Shown in pieces: positions 38,516 to 48,200 of a DNA stretch of 64,000 nt. The notes under the pieces were generated by a model. It was not told the origin of the DNA and made no database searches. It saw nothing but the letters and a program-made list of their open reading frames with translations. The DNA lies in NCBI RefSeq assembly GCF_037975245.1, contig NC_092580.1, positions 30,037,501 to 30,101,500 on the forward strand. The letters run 5' to 3'. Within the stretch, counting starts at the first letter, position 1. Each line of letters begins with the position of its first letter. The position numbers and the translations under genes were made by a program. Origin of the DNA: Apostichopus japonicus (lineage: Eukaryota; Echinodermata; Holothuroidea; Aspidochirotida; Stichopodidae).

Positions 38516-41471
38516 ACCATGGCATCATCTCCGTTAAATTATGCAGTATTTCACCCTCTAGCTCTTCAGATTCAAACCGTGCATGACCGTCTTCGTTGGA
38601 GACCACATACCATCCATGTGCCTGCTTTCCAAATTTTTCTAATTTTCTTTAGCTTTGCAGTAAAGTTTCGTCCAAACTAGGTCTTTAGCTAGAAACAAGA
38701 CTTAGGAGTCGCAATTCACTGTGTGGGTGTCAAATTTGCATTCTGGGAAAGAGTGCTTCCATTTTCCCTCAGGTAAACGTTTCATTGATTGAGGGTACTT
38801 ATACATGCCAAATGGTAGCGTTTGCAAAATAAACACAACATTGCCTCTCGTCAAAACTTTGAGAAGTTTTGATGGGTTTTGAGAAGTTTTGAACCGTAAT
38901 TCTTACTGTTCTTACTCAGAAACATATTCCCCCCCCCCCCTCTTTTGTTATTTTTGTACTTTTCAGTTGACTCAGGGGACCAAGCAGTGTACAGTATATA
39001 TAGATTGTATGACCGGTTTAAATGTACATTTTGTCATTCTCTTTAGAACTTTTTTCCCTTTTACCAACAGTCAGGTTTGGTTGTAACATTTGCGAGCTAA
39101 AACCTTAATGCAATGTATCACTGGAGGTTTAAATATTTCAAGGCTAAACATAAGAGTAGCTACTCGAGAAAACATCTAGTAGAACCGACCAAAATCCTCT
39201 ACGTTAAATATAATTTCAGAGTAAAAATGCCAAACATATTCTCATGCAAGCAACTTGCTTCTGACAATTCTCTCATGTTTCTTGTGAAAAAATGTGTTAA
39301 AAGTTGCTATAACTAGGAAAGATGAAGTATTACATCTTACATGCAGGAACAATGTTAATGTCAAAGTATGCTATGGTATGTATGGGGGAGGGAAGGCGGC
39401 GGGGCATGGGAGGGGGGGTGGCAAATCAGTCATGTGACCATTCAGAGTGTAAAGTTCATCAGTATTGGTCCCAAAATATGCTAGAAACTCAGTTAATGGT
39501 CACTCATGCACCAATTTCAAACAAGCATTTTACCAACACCCCTCAAATGTATTTTGATTTTCTTATTTATCATAATACTCAAATTCTGAAAGAAAGAAAA
39601 AAATAAATAATTGGAGACTCAGAACCAAGAGGTAGAATTTTTTAGCATGTTTTATTTAAAGGGCTCACATCACACAGTAACAAAAACAGAGAAACTTAAA
39701 GATGAGTAATTGGCAGTTTATATTGCTGAATGGGCAGTGTATATTGCTAACAAACGAAGATGCCAGACACCATATTTTCCACTTACGCTGTTTTTGTAAC
39801 TAAGTTCTCATCGCAACTGTGCTGTTTTTTCTTGTTTTGTTTTCACTATCCATAATTTTTTCAGTCAAACTTCAGGAAAGGGAGAGCTGTGACGTCACAC
39901 AAAATCCGGCATACAATATTGTTGGATTCCGCTGAGACGACATAACATCTTTCATTTTCCTTAATTTCAGTGAATTTAGTTAATTTTAATTCAATTCGTT
40001 TTGGCAACTTTCGACAAGTTCACAGCTGCTACTCGTGTATTAAACACTTCTGTGTAATAGTTATTTGTATTCAGTTAAGTGCGATGCTCCCCATTTGAGA
40101 AGCATTTTGTCCCCCTGAATATAACCTTATATAGAACGCTGCCACATGTGCAAGACTGTATTTAAAGTTATGCTCAGGTATGAATATTGTCACTCAATGC
40201 ACAGTCTGACCTTGATCTGCTGCTATTCATAAAGAATTACTTGGGTTGTACGGTTTTATACCAAAAAATTCAGAAAACAAAAGTGCATCGACAGGTGGTG
40301 TAAACTGTTGGTTGATGGACTAGTTATCATTATGAGCAGTTTGAAGAGCCACCCATGCTGTTGGTGTGAGGTGAACAGCAAAACGACGAAGTTTGTTGCG
40401 TTGGAAATGATAAGGATATAAAATAGCCTGGTATATATATATATGTGTATACTATGAAATTTATGCTTTCATGTTCACTATCAGTAAGAAATATTATTTT
40501 CAAGAACAAACATTTTTTGGACCTATAATGTTAAAATAAAGTTCTCTTTAAAGGCATTGAAGACTCGCCCCAAACCGCGTGCCGCGCTCTGAAAAAGTTA
40601 ACTTTCTGTTGCTTGCAAGTGAAGTTTTCTGCTTGTCGTTACAAAATGCAGACAGTAAACGAAACGTGATACCTTGTTATCTTTAGCTGGACCTGAGATA
40701 TCCATCGATGTATCGTTTGTACTATGCTGTGGGTATTGACCGCAGCTGTATGTACTGACTGTACACTAGCGTCTAATTACCGACGGTAGCAAGCTGTGTG
40801 TGTATTTTCTGGGATCGATGGTAGTGTCTAACACTTCTGTTACACCTCATTCGAAACTAGGTCAGATTACCGTCATTAGACGTTTCTTTTTGCGCGAGTC
40901 TTCACACACTTTAATATGGGAGAACTTCAGTGATGATGAAAGTGAATTTATGATACCGCCTAGTGTTTGTTTCAGATAATCTTAACCCTATTTTTTATTT
41001 TATACAGATAATCTGGATGGAACAGTGAATACGACAGTTAGCACCATAGCAACTCCATCTGACACTGAACGCCAACTCTATCCGCCATCAGCGCCACCAG
41101 GAGTAGCCTCAACATCAAATCACCCTTTCAATCCACATGCACCTCATATGCCTCCCCAGCCACAACAAATGCCTCACCCAATGCCCCAGCCGTACCCGAC
41201 ATCGCCGTACATCGGTGGTAGAGAACCTTACCCTCCACAGAGCAGTCACCCGCCTCTACCATCACAGGAGGCATACCCCTGTAAGGAGGAGATTGGATAC
41301 CCACCCCAGCCTTCTTCATCCCCGTCTATGCAAGCACCACCTCCGTACCATGATCCTCACCATCAGTTGGGTGCTGCTGCGCCACCTAATTACTCTGAGG
41401 ACCACCAGATTGGATTTACCACTGCCTCTGCTCCTCCTCCTGATTCGATGCCCTACGTAACAAAGATTTAA
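3003..41471 (+). CDS. Shisa-family transmembrane adaptor gene (4 coding exons, 276 aa)
   Basis: Spliced gene with coding exons 3003-3069, 16177-16339, 27902-28038 and 41008-41471 (831 nt, 276 codons plus TAA). All junctions are GT-AG and the phases (1, 2, 1) fit with no shift. Protein order: signal peptide about 1-18; Shisa Cys-rich domain about 25-66 with cysteines 27, 43, 55, 56, 64, 65 in the C..CP..CCG..CC pattern; transmembrane helix about 79-98; juxtamembrane cluster C99-103, C105, C106; Pro/His/Gln-rich cytoplasmic tail with PPPY at 233-236 and PPNY at 248-251; C-terminal VTKI. Shisa proteins are type I ER, endosomal or plasma-membrane adaptors that affect receptor trafficking, and PPxY motifs bind WW domains such as those of NEDD4-type ligases. 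The Pro-rich tail resembles the SHISA4/SHISA5 (Scotin) group, but the orthologue cannot be assigned from sequence alone. The family call is firm; exon completeness is slightly less so. Confidence 0.9.
6464..6500 (+). promoter_or_regulatory. TATA + Inr core promoter within the Harbinger-like element
   Basis: TATAAAG at 6464-6470 and TCAGTCAGT at 6492-6500 lie 28 bp apart, the usual metazoan core-promoter spacing. It sits just upstream of the open frame that ends at 6707. Function is inferred. Confidence 0.35.
6501..6707 (+). pseudogene. Decayed open frame inside the Harbinger-like element
   Basis: An open frame without a good start codon ends at TAA 6705-6707. The last 40 codons read EFAYFGDETTRKKKAAALLV, then LMYLREHDEQLLQAQHLLLH. 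The basic stretch followed by a Leu-rich helix looks like a protein N-terminal region rather than random translation. I do not recognise the family with certainty; a transposon-encoded protein is the likely source given the inverted repeats around it. Confidence 0.35.
8917..9408. mobile_element. hAT-type non-autonomous element (492 bp)
   Basis: Terminal inverted repeats CAGTGGCGGAGC and GCTCCGCCACTG. The 8-bp flanks AATACTTA (8909-8916) and AGTGCTTA (9409-9416) differ at two A/G sites, consistent with an aged 8-bp target duplication as hAT elements make. A G-run follows the left end and a C-run precedes the right end. It shares a segment of about 55 bp (8979-9036) with the element at 17052. 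No transposase is present. Confidence 0.8.
10284..10324. repeat. GT/TATG-rich microsatellite
   Basis: TATATGTGTGTGTGTGTATG and related words in Shisa intron 1. Confidence 0.7.
10729..10971 (-). mobile_element. tRNA-derived SINE, copy 2
   Basis: On the - strand it starts GGAGTGTTAGCTCAGTGGTT (acceptor stem and A box), continues through a B-box-like segment to CACTCC that pairs with GGAGTG, then the SINE body with the UUCG hairpin (10809-10822) and a short tail. The tRNA-like head and terminal tail define a tRNA-derived SINE. No clear target duplication was seen. Confidence 0.82.
12313..12415 (+). CDS. Candidate alternative first coding exon of the Shisa gene
   Basis: ATG at 12313 (A at -3, G at +4) follows an in-frame TAA at 12301-12303 and opens 34 codons, MGHNIGWFEMTGSS..., rich in Ser, Glu and Asp. 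It then meets a donor CAG/GTAGGG at 12416. The exon ends in phase 1, exactly what Shisa exon 2 needs, so it would give a protein with the Cys-rich domain but no signal peptide. It lies in intron 1 with no other gene nearby. A 34-codon open stretch occurs by chance fairly often, so this is a candidate only. Confidence 0.27.
15215..15745. repeat. Minisatellite, about 102-114 bp unit x 5
   Basis: Five tandem copies keyed by AAGCAGCTATGGTAATTAA near 15261, 15374, 15488, 15598 and 15700, each followed by an A-rich stretch and CTCTCAATACCTCACTAA. Lies 430 bp before Shisa exon 2, inside intron 1. Confidence 0.85.
16177..16339 (+). CDS. Shisa exon 2: Cys-rich extracellular domain
   Basis: The acceptor is ATTTATAG ending at 16176 and the donor is GTGAGT at 16340. 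It encodes the diagnostic Shisa module: EYCSGFSDEDGV, then AGFHCP, YCCGTEV and KFCCD. The six cysteines and the CP and CCG positions match the family pattern. This exon gives the family assignment. Incoming phase 1, outgoing phase 2. Confidence 0.93.
16709..16893 (-). mobile_element. tRNA-derived SINE, copy 3 (internal deletion)
   Basis: Same tRNA-like head, body and tail as the other copies, but about 65 bp including the UUCG hairpin is missing between CATTGG and CCATGATTATG. Lies shortly after Shisa exon 2. Confidence 0.78.
17052..18727. mobile_element. hAT-type non-autonomous element, mosaic (1676 bp)
   Basis: Ends CAGTGGCGTCACC and (reverse complement) CAGTGGCGTCGCC, flanked by a perfect 8-bp duplication GAGCAAAC (17044-17051 and 18728-18735). 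The exact duplication indicates recent insertion into intron 2 of the Shisa gene. The interior has several G- and C-runs and, near 17780-17795, a second hAT-like right end GGTTCCGCCGTCACTG, so it looks assembled from related elements. Open frames in it are short and overlapping and none resembles a transposase. Confidence 0.88.
21281..21519 (-). mobile_element. tRNA-derived SINE, copy 4, with target duplication
   Basis: Flanked by a perfect 8-bp duplication TAGGAATG (21273-21280 and 21520-21527), which fixes both ends. On the - strand the tRNA-like head has a small deletion in the A box, so this copy is probably transcriptionally weak. The UUCG hairpin is at 21369-21382 and the tail is (ATAC)n-like. 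Confidence 0.85.
22886..23876 (+). mobile_element. Solo LTR (about 991 bp)
   Basis: Starts TGTAACACCCCTG and ends CAGGGCGTAACA, i.e. TG...CA with short inverted ends, flanked by a 4-bp duplication GTAT (22882-22885 and 23877-23880). It contains TATAAAAG at 23132-23139 and AATAAA hexamers further downstream, which suggests + orientation. No gag or pol sequence adjoins it, so internal recombination has probably removed the element. GC content is clearly higher than its surroundings. A Gypsy-type origin is possible but not shown. Confidence 0.65.
25576..25625 (+). CDS. Candidate alternative first exon skipping the Cys-rich domain
   Basis: ATG at 25576 (A at -3, G at +4) follows an in-frame TAG at 25564-25566. 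It encodes MDLDIDEFLINLLVFS plus two bases and meets a near-consensus donor AAA/GTAAGTATT at 25626. The outgoing phase 2 fits exon 3 (AA+T = Asn), so the product would start just before the transmembrane helix and lack the Shisa domain. From memory, mammalian SHISA5 has isoforms lacking the N-terminal domain, which makes this plausible. The exon is very short, so transcript evidence is decisive. Confidence 0.3.
27902..28038 (+). CDS. Shisa exon 3: transmembrane segment and Cys cluster
   Basis: A pyrimidine-rich tract (CTTTCTTTCTTTCTG...TTTTAG) ends at 27901. The exon encodes PAAIIGTVLAIVVVLLVCVT, then a run of seven cysteines among eight residues and a basic stop-transfer stretch NRRKNNKRG. 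The donor GTAAGT begins at 28039. A transmembrane helix followed by a Cys cluster and basic residues is typical of Shisa proteins; the cysteines are likely palmitoylation sites (inference). A three-unit tandem repeat starts about 10 bp after the donor. Confidence 0.9.
28049..28255. repeat. Tandem repeat (about 75-85 bp unit x 3) at a donor site
   Basis: Three copies of a unit containing AGTGTC.T.(A/G)TCT(T/C)GTACAGATCA and TTTAAAGGGCCA. The array starts about 10 bp after the exon 3 donor. Each unit contains a CTTGTACAG-like string resembling an acceptor. Confidence 0.8.
30235..30325 (+). repeat. LINE/SINE-type 3' tail with (TTA)n
   Basis: GTAAAGTGCTTTGAGCAGC, then GCACTATATAAATATTA and a TTATTA microsatellite. 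This is the typical 3' end of L2/CR1-like LINEs and of SINEs that borrow their tail. The 5' limit is unclear. Confidence 0.6.
31429..31790 (+). mobile_element. MITE with TTAA ends, copy 1
   Basis: About 362 bp bounded by TTAAAGGGTGTGAAGACTCG on the left and, reversed, TTAAAGGCATTAAAGACTC on the right. It matches 40548-40914 along its length in opposite orientation. The TTAA at both ends suggests a TTAA-targeting element (piggyBac- or Kolobok-like), which is inference. Non-coding. Confidence 0.75.
33044..33409. mobile_element. hAT-type MITE (366 bp)
   Basis: Right end reads (reverse complement) CAGTGGCGTAGGAAGG; left end CAAGGGCGTAGGAACC is slightly diverged. A perfect 8-bp duplication GCACAAAG flanks it (33036-33043 and 33410-33417). 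Inside, GCACCAAATTGCATCT occurs twice (near 33188 and 33270). Non-coding; inserted in intron 3 of the Shisa gene. Confidence 0.87.
38471..38515. repeat. (TA)n microsatellite
   Basis: TA dinucleotide run of about 40 bp within Shisa intron 3. Confidence 0.9.
40548..40914 (-). mobile_element. MITE with TTAA ends, copy 2 (inverted relative to copy 1)
   Basis: About 367 bp, left end TTAAAGGCATTGAAGACTCG and right end (reversed) TTAAAGTGTGTGAAGACTCG. The interior is the reverse complement of 31429-31790 with scattered substitutions. It ends only 93 bp before Shisa exon 4. Confidence 0.77.
41008..41471 (+). CDS. Shisa exon 4: Pro-rich cytoplasmic tail, stop and start of 3' UTR
   Basis: The acceptor TTTTATACAG ends at 41007. 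The exon encodes residues 123-276, rich in Pro, His, Gln and Tyr, with repeated YPP/PYP motifs, PPPY (233-236) and PPNY (248-251), and ends ...YVTKI then TAA at 41469-41471. PPxY motifs are known ligands of WW domains. The last four residues fit a class I PDZ ligand (T at -2, I at 0), which is inference. The first plausible polyadenylation hexamer downstream is ATTAAA at 42084-42089. An internal alternative acceptor may exist near 41465. Confidence 0.88.
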
Positions 41472-44400
41472 GTCGTGGTTTAAGGGGAAAGCTGCCACTG
41501 ACAGAGGAGGAAGAGATTGATGCTATAATGAACCATGCAGCACCACACTCGTCAAAAAATAAGAGGAGCAGAAGCGACAGAGAAAACTCCCCTGAAGCAA
41601 GGCTGGATTTATAGTGAACAATCTCTGCAGTCCAACAGTGCCTAATTGTTTGAAATTTCAGTGATGCTGAACCACTCCCCCCCCCCTTCAGGGTCCCACT
41701 TTTTGACATGGTGCCCGAAAGAGGCGGAGTAGTGGACTATATGAGGATTTTGGTATATTTCGGAGTGGAGTACAATATTCAACATATTGGAAGTTATACT
41801 TATTCTATGAGTTGCATGGCTGGACCAGAATGGCATTTTTTTAATGATATTGTGCACCTAAATGCAACACTGGCCACCTTCAAAAACACATTCTATATAC
41901 TTTGATTGCAGTATATACAGCGTTAATCTTATGAGTATTTAATTGCACCGACATAAACATTACAAATCTCCACTGTTGTAAATATCAAATGTGTGTATGG
42001 AAATGGTAGTCATCATTTCAAAACCTAAAGCTGGAATTACATACAAACATGTACATATTTTGTTTTATCACTTTTTAAATTTCATTAAATATAGGCACAT
42101 AACATACATCATCAAAGCAAACACCTTTTCTGGTTTTCGGCAGAACACTCCATAATTGTGTATCAAATGTATTTTGGAGGAAATTATCTTTTCAGACTGC
42201 AATCTACAGGTACCTCTATGGAGGTGGCTCAATGATGTATTTTCGTACATAGTGAGAGCTATACACAAAGCATGTATTTCAGAGGTCATTTAATTATTGC
42301 AGTAAATTTTAAGCTCATACAGGCAAGAGAAGGAACTGCGCACATCATTGGTACTGTATGATGACCCTTTGAGGCCTCTCGCGCATCAGAGCCATTAAAA
42401 GCTCAATCGTGTTTGTAGCGATTAATATAGATGTTGTGTGTAAAGCCCATTATTCATATTTAACTACCCACTTGAAGTGTCAGACATCTGCCATGAAAAT
42501 ATATAAGAATGTGGGGGTGTACACCTAACGTGCGCACTAAATTTATCAAGTAATATTGTGTGACAGGACCTGCTCCCTCCCTCACTTGGACTTTCACCCT
42601 CCAGATGTACATGCTGATAGCCAGAGAGGATGCAAGCTGATACCTCCCCCCCCCCCCTGGCCCTTATGGTGGATGAGATCACCTTGTATGTCATATTCTA
42701 ATAGTTTGTTTTCTTCTCTGCTATCATCATTTGTTAGAGCTTAGAATTCAGTGATTGGTAATCTTAAAGGAACATTAATAACACACATTATGTTGGGAAT
42801 TGTATATGCTAACCAACCCTCGGGCCAGTACAGACAACGGCCTTTAAAAGGTCAATGCATGGTACGATTGTGCTAGAATGTCAACTAATGGTCACTTAAT
42901 TCTCTTCAAACTTCACCAGGGCGTTTGCAATTACTGTCACTTCTCCAGCATTTTTTATTATCCAAGCCATGTCGTATTTTGCACTCCAGATTACATCTGA
43001 GAATAATTTAGAGGGTGATACAATCTGGGAAAAAAAAATAATAATAACGTTTTGGTCGCTTTCTAGTACGCCAAAATTGGGGTCAAGACAGATGACCTTC
43101 TAAATTGTGCACATACTTGCATGTTTTTCTGAAACCTATAACCAACAAGTCTTACCATTTTCTCTGCAAATATAGGATTGTTTTGATTTTTAAAGAAGTC
43201 TGAGAATTATTAGTCTTGGGAGGGAAATATTCCAGGATGTTATGTACCAAAGCAGCTGAGCTTTGACTGTTTTACCGTTGCACATTAGTCAGTTGCCGTG
43301 GCAACCCTTCCCACGAATTGACGCACAGATATCTGTGTTTATTAAAACAGTGAATAAACAAAAAATACGAGAAAAGAATGATCTCTTATCTTCTTGTGTA
43401 GTTCACATTCACTTAGGCTTCCACAAGAATGAAACCATGCCAGTGGTTAACCTGTTATACGTCAGAGGCAGTAATCTCAGTAACGAACAGACAGCCATTA
43501 AATCATTGTACTCTTAATAAAACAGCGAATAAATTATTTTATCTTTGTGGAGGTGACATTGAAGTTTTGGCGATAACATTTAACGGTACATATTGAACTC
43601 TTGTTCAGTCTAAGACCTGGTTATTTGCCTGCGAAATCCTAAGAATTTGTCAATGTATTAATTTAAATAGCATGATTTTTAAGATCATTAAAAATTTAAT
43701 AATTCCAAAAAATGACATTGGTCGAATGAAGACCATTCTTGTTGCTTTAATGGTCTTTGAAGAAAGTTGCTTGAATATGAAAATGATGGGAGAGAAGGGA
43801 AGGAGTGGGGGTGGGGGGAGGGAGGGGAAATGTATCTAAAGCATCTCAATGGACAAAAAAGTGATATAAGCGCAGTGCAAATTGCCCAATATGAAAATAA
43901 TTTCTTGAGATGCCTTTTTATTTATTAATTTAACGGTTACCTTCCTCCTCCTTCCCATGGAATTGCATGGTTCTCACAAAGTATATATATAATCAAGTTG
44001 TGTGATCCAAACAATATTCAAAAGTTTTGAACTACCCAGCACTTAGAAAGGCGCATCCATTGGTCAATTTATGCTTACTATTGTCTCTGCCAATATTTAA
44101 TCATATTGTTCTATTTGAACATAACCGCAGTTTTATCGTCTACGTGAACCATCACAGAAGATAACAAAAGTGCAATATAACGGTGACCCCTTTATATGAG
44201 AGATTACAAGAAAGTGCAATATGAGGGTTTGAATGTGTTTATTTATATTATAAAGTGTGTGTATTGATATTATTAACAGTGAGAGAACTGACATGAGCCC
44301 TCACCAAAATAATAGCAAATATTTCAGTGAATTATGGGCATTAAAAGCAGTGAAAACTGACAAGTTTTCTGCAGTCATATGGTATTGCTGTGACTTAAAC

Positions 44401-45085
44401 CAGCATTCTTAAGATTGGAGGGGTGGGGTTAGGGGAGGGAGGAGTATGGTAGCAGAGAGTTACAAAGGGAATGATCTGAAGGGCCTTTCTTTAACTTTTA
44501 TGGACATTGTTTTTATGTTTATCTGTAGTTTGTTGCAGAGTTTTATAAAGTGCGTGGTGGGTGACTTAACTGACAGAATTGTTATAAGTTTCAATTTGTT
44601 TACTGTTTTTCAGTATGTAAAGTGCAATACCTGTTTCAAACATTGATGTGAAAGCATGAGTAGGTTCAGTATCTGTATAACCATAAAGTAAAACAAACTC
44701 TGTTCTCTGTGTCATACAAGATGAAGACCTCCGTGGTCTGGTCTACAAGACTCAAGGAAATCATGGTTCCATAAATTATGTTATAGCATCTAAAACATTG
44801 ATTTATATCTGTAGATTTCGGTTGCTATATTATGTTGGAATTCTGTTACACAGGGAAATAAATACATACAGGGTATTCAACCAAGCTTGATTTATTCTAG
44901 CTATGTTCATTTCAAACTATTTTTGAAAACCAAACAAGGAAACAAATATAACCTGGCTTACAGGTAGATTGAAGTCTTCTTTATATATTTTTTGTGCTGC
45001 AGGAAGGCAGTAGTCATATTAAAAACATTATGTTGTGTTTGTGTTATTTATGATTGTGACAACAAGAGATGCCTTGGCTTACCCC

Positions 45086-45250
45086 ATAATGTACACACAT
45101 AATATTCACAGATAATATACACACATAATATACACACATAATATACACACATAATATACACACATAATTTACACACATAATATACACACATAATTTACAC
45201 ACATAATATACACACATAATATACACACATAATTTACACACATAATTTAC
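45086..45250. repeat. 13-bp minisatellite (ACATAATATACAC)n
   Basis: About 12 copies of ACATAATATACAC with an ATAATTTACAC variant. It yields a spurious Cys/Val/Tyr-rich reading frame on the - strand. Confidence 0.92.
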
Positions 45251-48200
45251 GTATACCATTTATTGTGGCATATGTTGGTTCTTGTAACTTTGAAACAATT
45301 GTCAGTGTATACTTCACTGGAAATGAAAGTAAAATATTTTGTTTCGAAAGATGCAGTTTGTATTTTGTATTTGTAGGGATCAGCTGGTTGTACTATTCTT
45401 TGGCCAATATTAAAGGAAGAAATTAAGGTGATCTGAAGGGTGGCGATACAGTTGAATATTCTAGTGCAACATAATATACATTCACCAATAAGTTTCACAC
45501 TGAATTGTCCATCCAAGTTCATCCATAAATTATGTGGAACGTTGTATTGATGATGTCATCATTTTATATAAAGCATATGAATTTCAAATAAAAAATAAGA
45601 CAAACTGCTCCACACCAAAATGGTAATTGTTGTTTTTTTAGGGAAATTTAAGAAGTCACATTATAGGTCATGATATTGTGAATGATAAATAATGATTTGA
45701 TTAAAATGTCAAATTTTGAATGAGTTTTATCCATTTCTAGTACTTTTTTTTATTATTTCTGTACCCCTGCATTTCAAGTTATTGAGCAGCCCTTTGTGAA
45801 ATTCAACGAATGTCTTTCTTTTATTTATTACTGGCAACTCAATTGAAAAATATCTTTGTGATAGCCAATAGTTGCTCCCAAATATGTTAGAAAATAAAAA
45901 ATGGTCACCTTTGCTCATCTCTTGAAATACAAGGATGTATGTTATTATCAATTGGCAATACCTTCTCTCACACCAAGTTTTTAACTGTCTACTTTTAACC
46001 TTCCCTCTTAAAAGTTTTGAAAAAAAAAATTGGAGGATGAAGGCCTTCAGGAAAATATATTTTGATATATGTTAGCAAATGATGATAGATAAACTTTATG
46101 GCAGAGGCGATTCTTAGATATGACTTTTTGAGGCTTAAAATTCTCGTAAATCTCAATTAAAAACTTGTCCTTGTGAACAGGGCAAATGTTCAATTTTACG
46201 ATGCATTTTGTTTGAGGATTAGGCCGGGGGGGGATGAAACAAAAGCTCCTATAGTGCCCTCTCACACTGTAATTTGCTTTATATTTGCATTTGAGGCCAA
46301 TTTTGGTACTTTTTTAGAGCCAGTTGTAGACAATATGAATAAAAGAAAAGAACACTGATAAATGTATACACTGACTTAAAATATGCTGTGCATGTATAAT
46401 AAATATCATGCACTAATATATTTGTGATTGAATGACAAAATTATGCAAATCTGCAAATGGAAGACATGAACGTAATAAAATGAGAAGGTTGAAGTACATT
46501 TTGACTTTCTCAGCAACATTGAACAAAGCAACAACATTGGATCTGCCATATGAAAGCCGGAGTCCTTTAGGAAAACCTCAAAATATGATATGTAAATATG
46601 AAGGTAATATTTGAACTTGACCTATAGGAAGCAATTATGATATTTCAAGAAAATGTAACATCCAAGTTGTTGATATTCTCACCAATGGTGATAAAACTTT
46701 TCACTGCCTACTGAAATCAGCAGCTGGAAGTGTTACATAAGATTCTAAATTATTCACCAAGGACTTTGTGTTTCATTTTATTGAATCAATCTGAGCCTAA
46801 AAGGAAACTGCGCGTTAGTAATCTGTGAAATAACACAGAGCAAATCAAAACTGATTCGATAATCTGGATCTTGCGCGAAAGCAGAGGAAAAATTTTTGGA
46901 ATTGAATAACTCATTGATGTCATTGCTTTCTGCTGAGAAGGGCAATGATATCCTACGGCAAGAGTAGATTATTGTTCAATACACGTCTCTCTTTCTCTGT
47001 CTCAGATGCAAATTCTTGTCTCAAATATAATTTATTACTCTTTCCTTTTATCTCAGCTATCAGTACTTCACATACATTATGTTAGTCTTACCCAGATCGA
47101 CCTGCCAAAACAATATTGTTCCACAAACCTGCCTGATGTCCAACATTTTGTTGTTTAAGGTTCTAAAAATTAAGTAGGCTTTCAATCACATATTACAAAT
47201 AATATATTGTTTATAATAATATATCAAAACCCAAAATAATATTCAACTTTTGAGATACGATTTCCGTCTAATTTGGACAGATTATTTGGTGGTAGGTATT
47301 TTCGATGCTATATAAGAATATCGTTGTATTGGAAAGTAAAAAACAGTTCATTTAGAAACATAGGTTGAGCCTCCTTGAAGCACCCTTTGCCAGAAATGTT
47401 GTAAGCTGCTCATCAAAATTTCTCCACCAGTTTTCCACTGGTCTTCACTCACAAACCTGCACAATAAAAAATAAAAATTGATCATGAATCTTAGTTCAGA
47501 CTATTAAAGTGACACAGCAGAGCAATGAATATGCAACACATATAGGACATGTATCTATTCTCACCATTGTGAAGTAGAGAGAACAGTATAAACCTGTTAT
47601 TTGCAACAGACAGAAAACTGTTTATGCAAGTACAGAGCTCATTACCCTCCAAGAAAAATATTGTTATTTTCTTTTCTTATTATGAAGTAATGAATCTACA
47701 TAAATCCCCCCAAGCTTGGTGCCAGAACAGAAAGACATGGAGAATAATTACATGGATTTGATTTCATAAGTAAACATTTGAGGAATAATATTCCATGTCA
47801 ATGAATCTGTACATATCATAATTATTCCAGTAACCGATTGTGTCTGCAGGCAAGGAAGGGGGGGGGTGGTTGTTGGTGCGTGTGGGGTTGTGAAGAGAAA
47901 AAGAGGTGGGGCTATTTTCCTGCGTGCATGAAGCGTTTGATGTTCTTTGATATCGGTATTAAAACATAATACAACTTCCCACATAATACAACTTCCCATA
48001 ATACAACTTCCCATATCTTCAATTGATGATTGAGCTGCTTAAAGTACTTTAGCCTCTGCATAGACTTAATTGGAGGCACCATGTCCTTGTATCAGCAACT
48101 ACGAGAAAAGTCACAAAATGGAATGGTTATTGATGTCATTAATATATTGAATGGGACAAAAATGGAAAAATAAGAGATAAACACAATATAAACTCACTTT

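Larger units (their letters stand above)
28039..41007 (+). other. Shisa intron 3 (13.0 kb)
   Basis: Holds the tandem repeat at the donor, a LINE/SINE tail, the inverted MITE pair, one hAT MITE and a (TA)n run. No further exon was recognised. Confidence 0.75.

Noticed and set aside
41137-41460. 107-codon His/Arg/Leu-rich open frame on the + strand
   Set aside because: Out-of-frame shadow of the Pro-rich Shisa exon 4.
45044-45259. Cys/Tyr/Val repeat protein on the - strand
   Set aside because: Pure translation of the 13-bp minisatellite.
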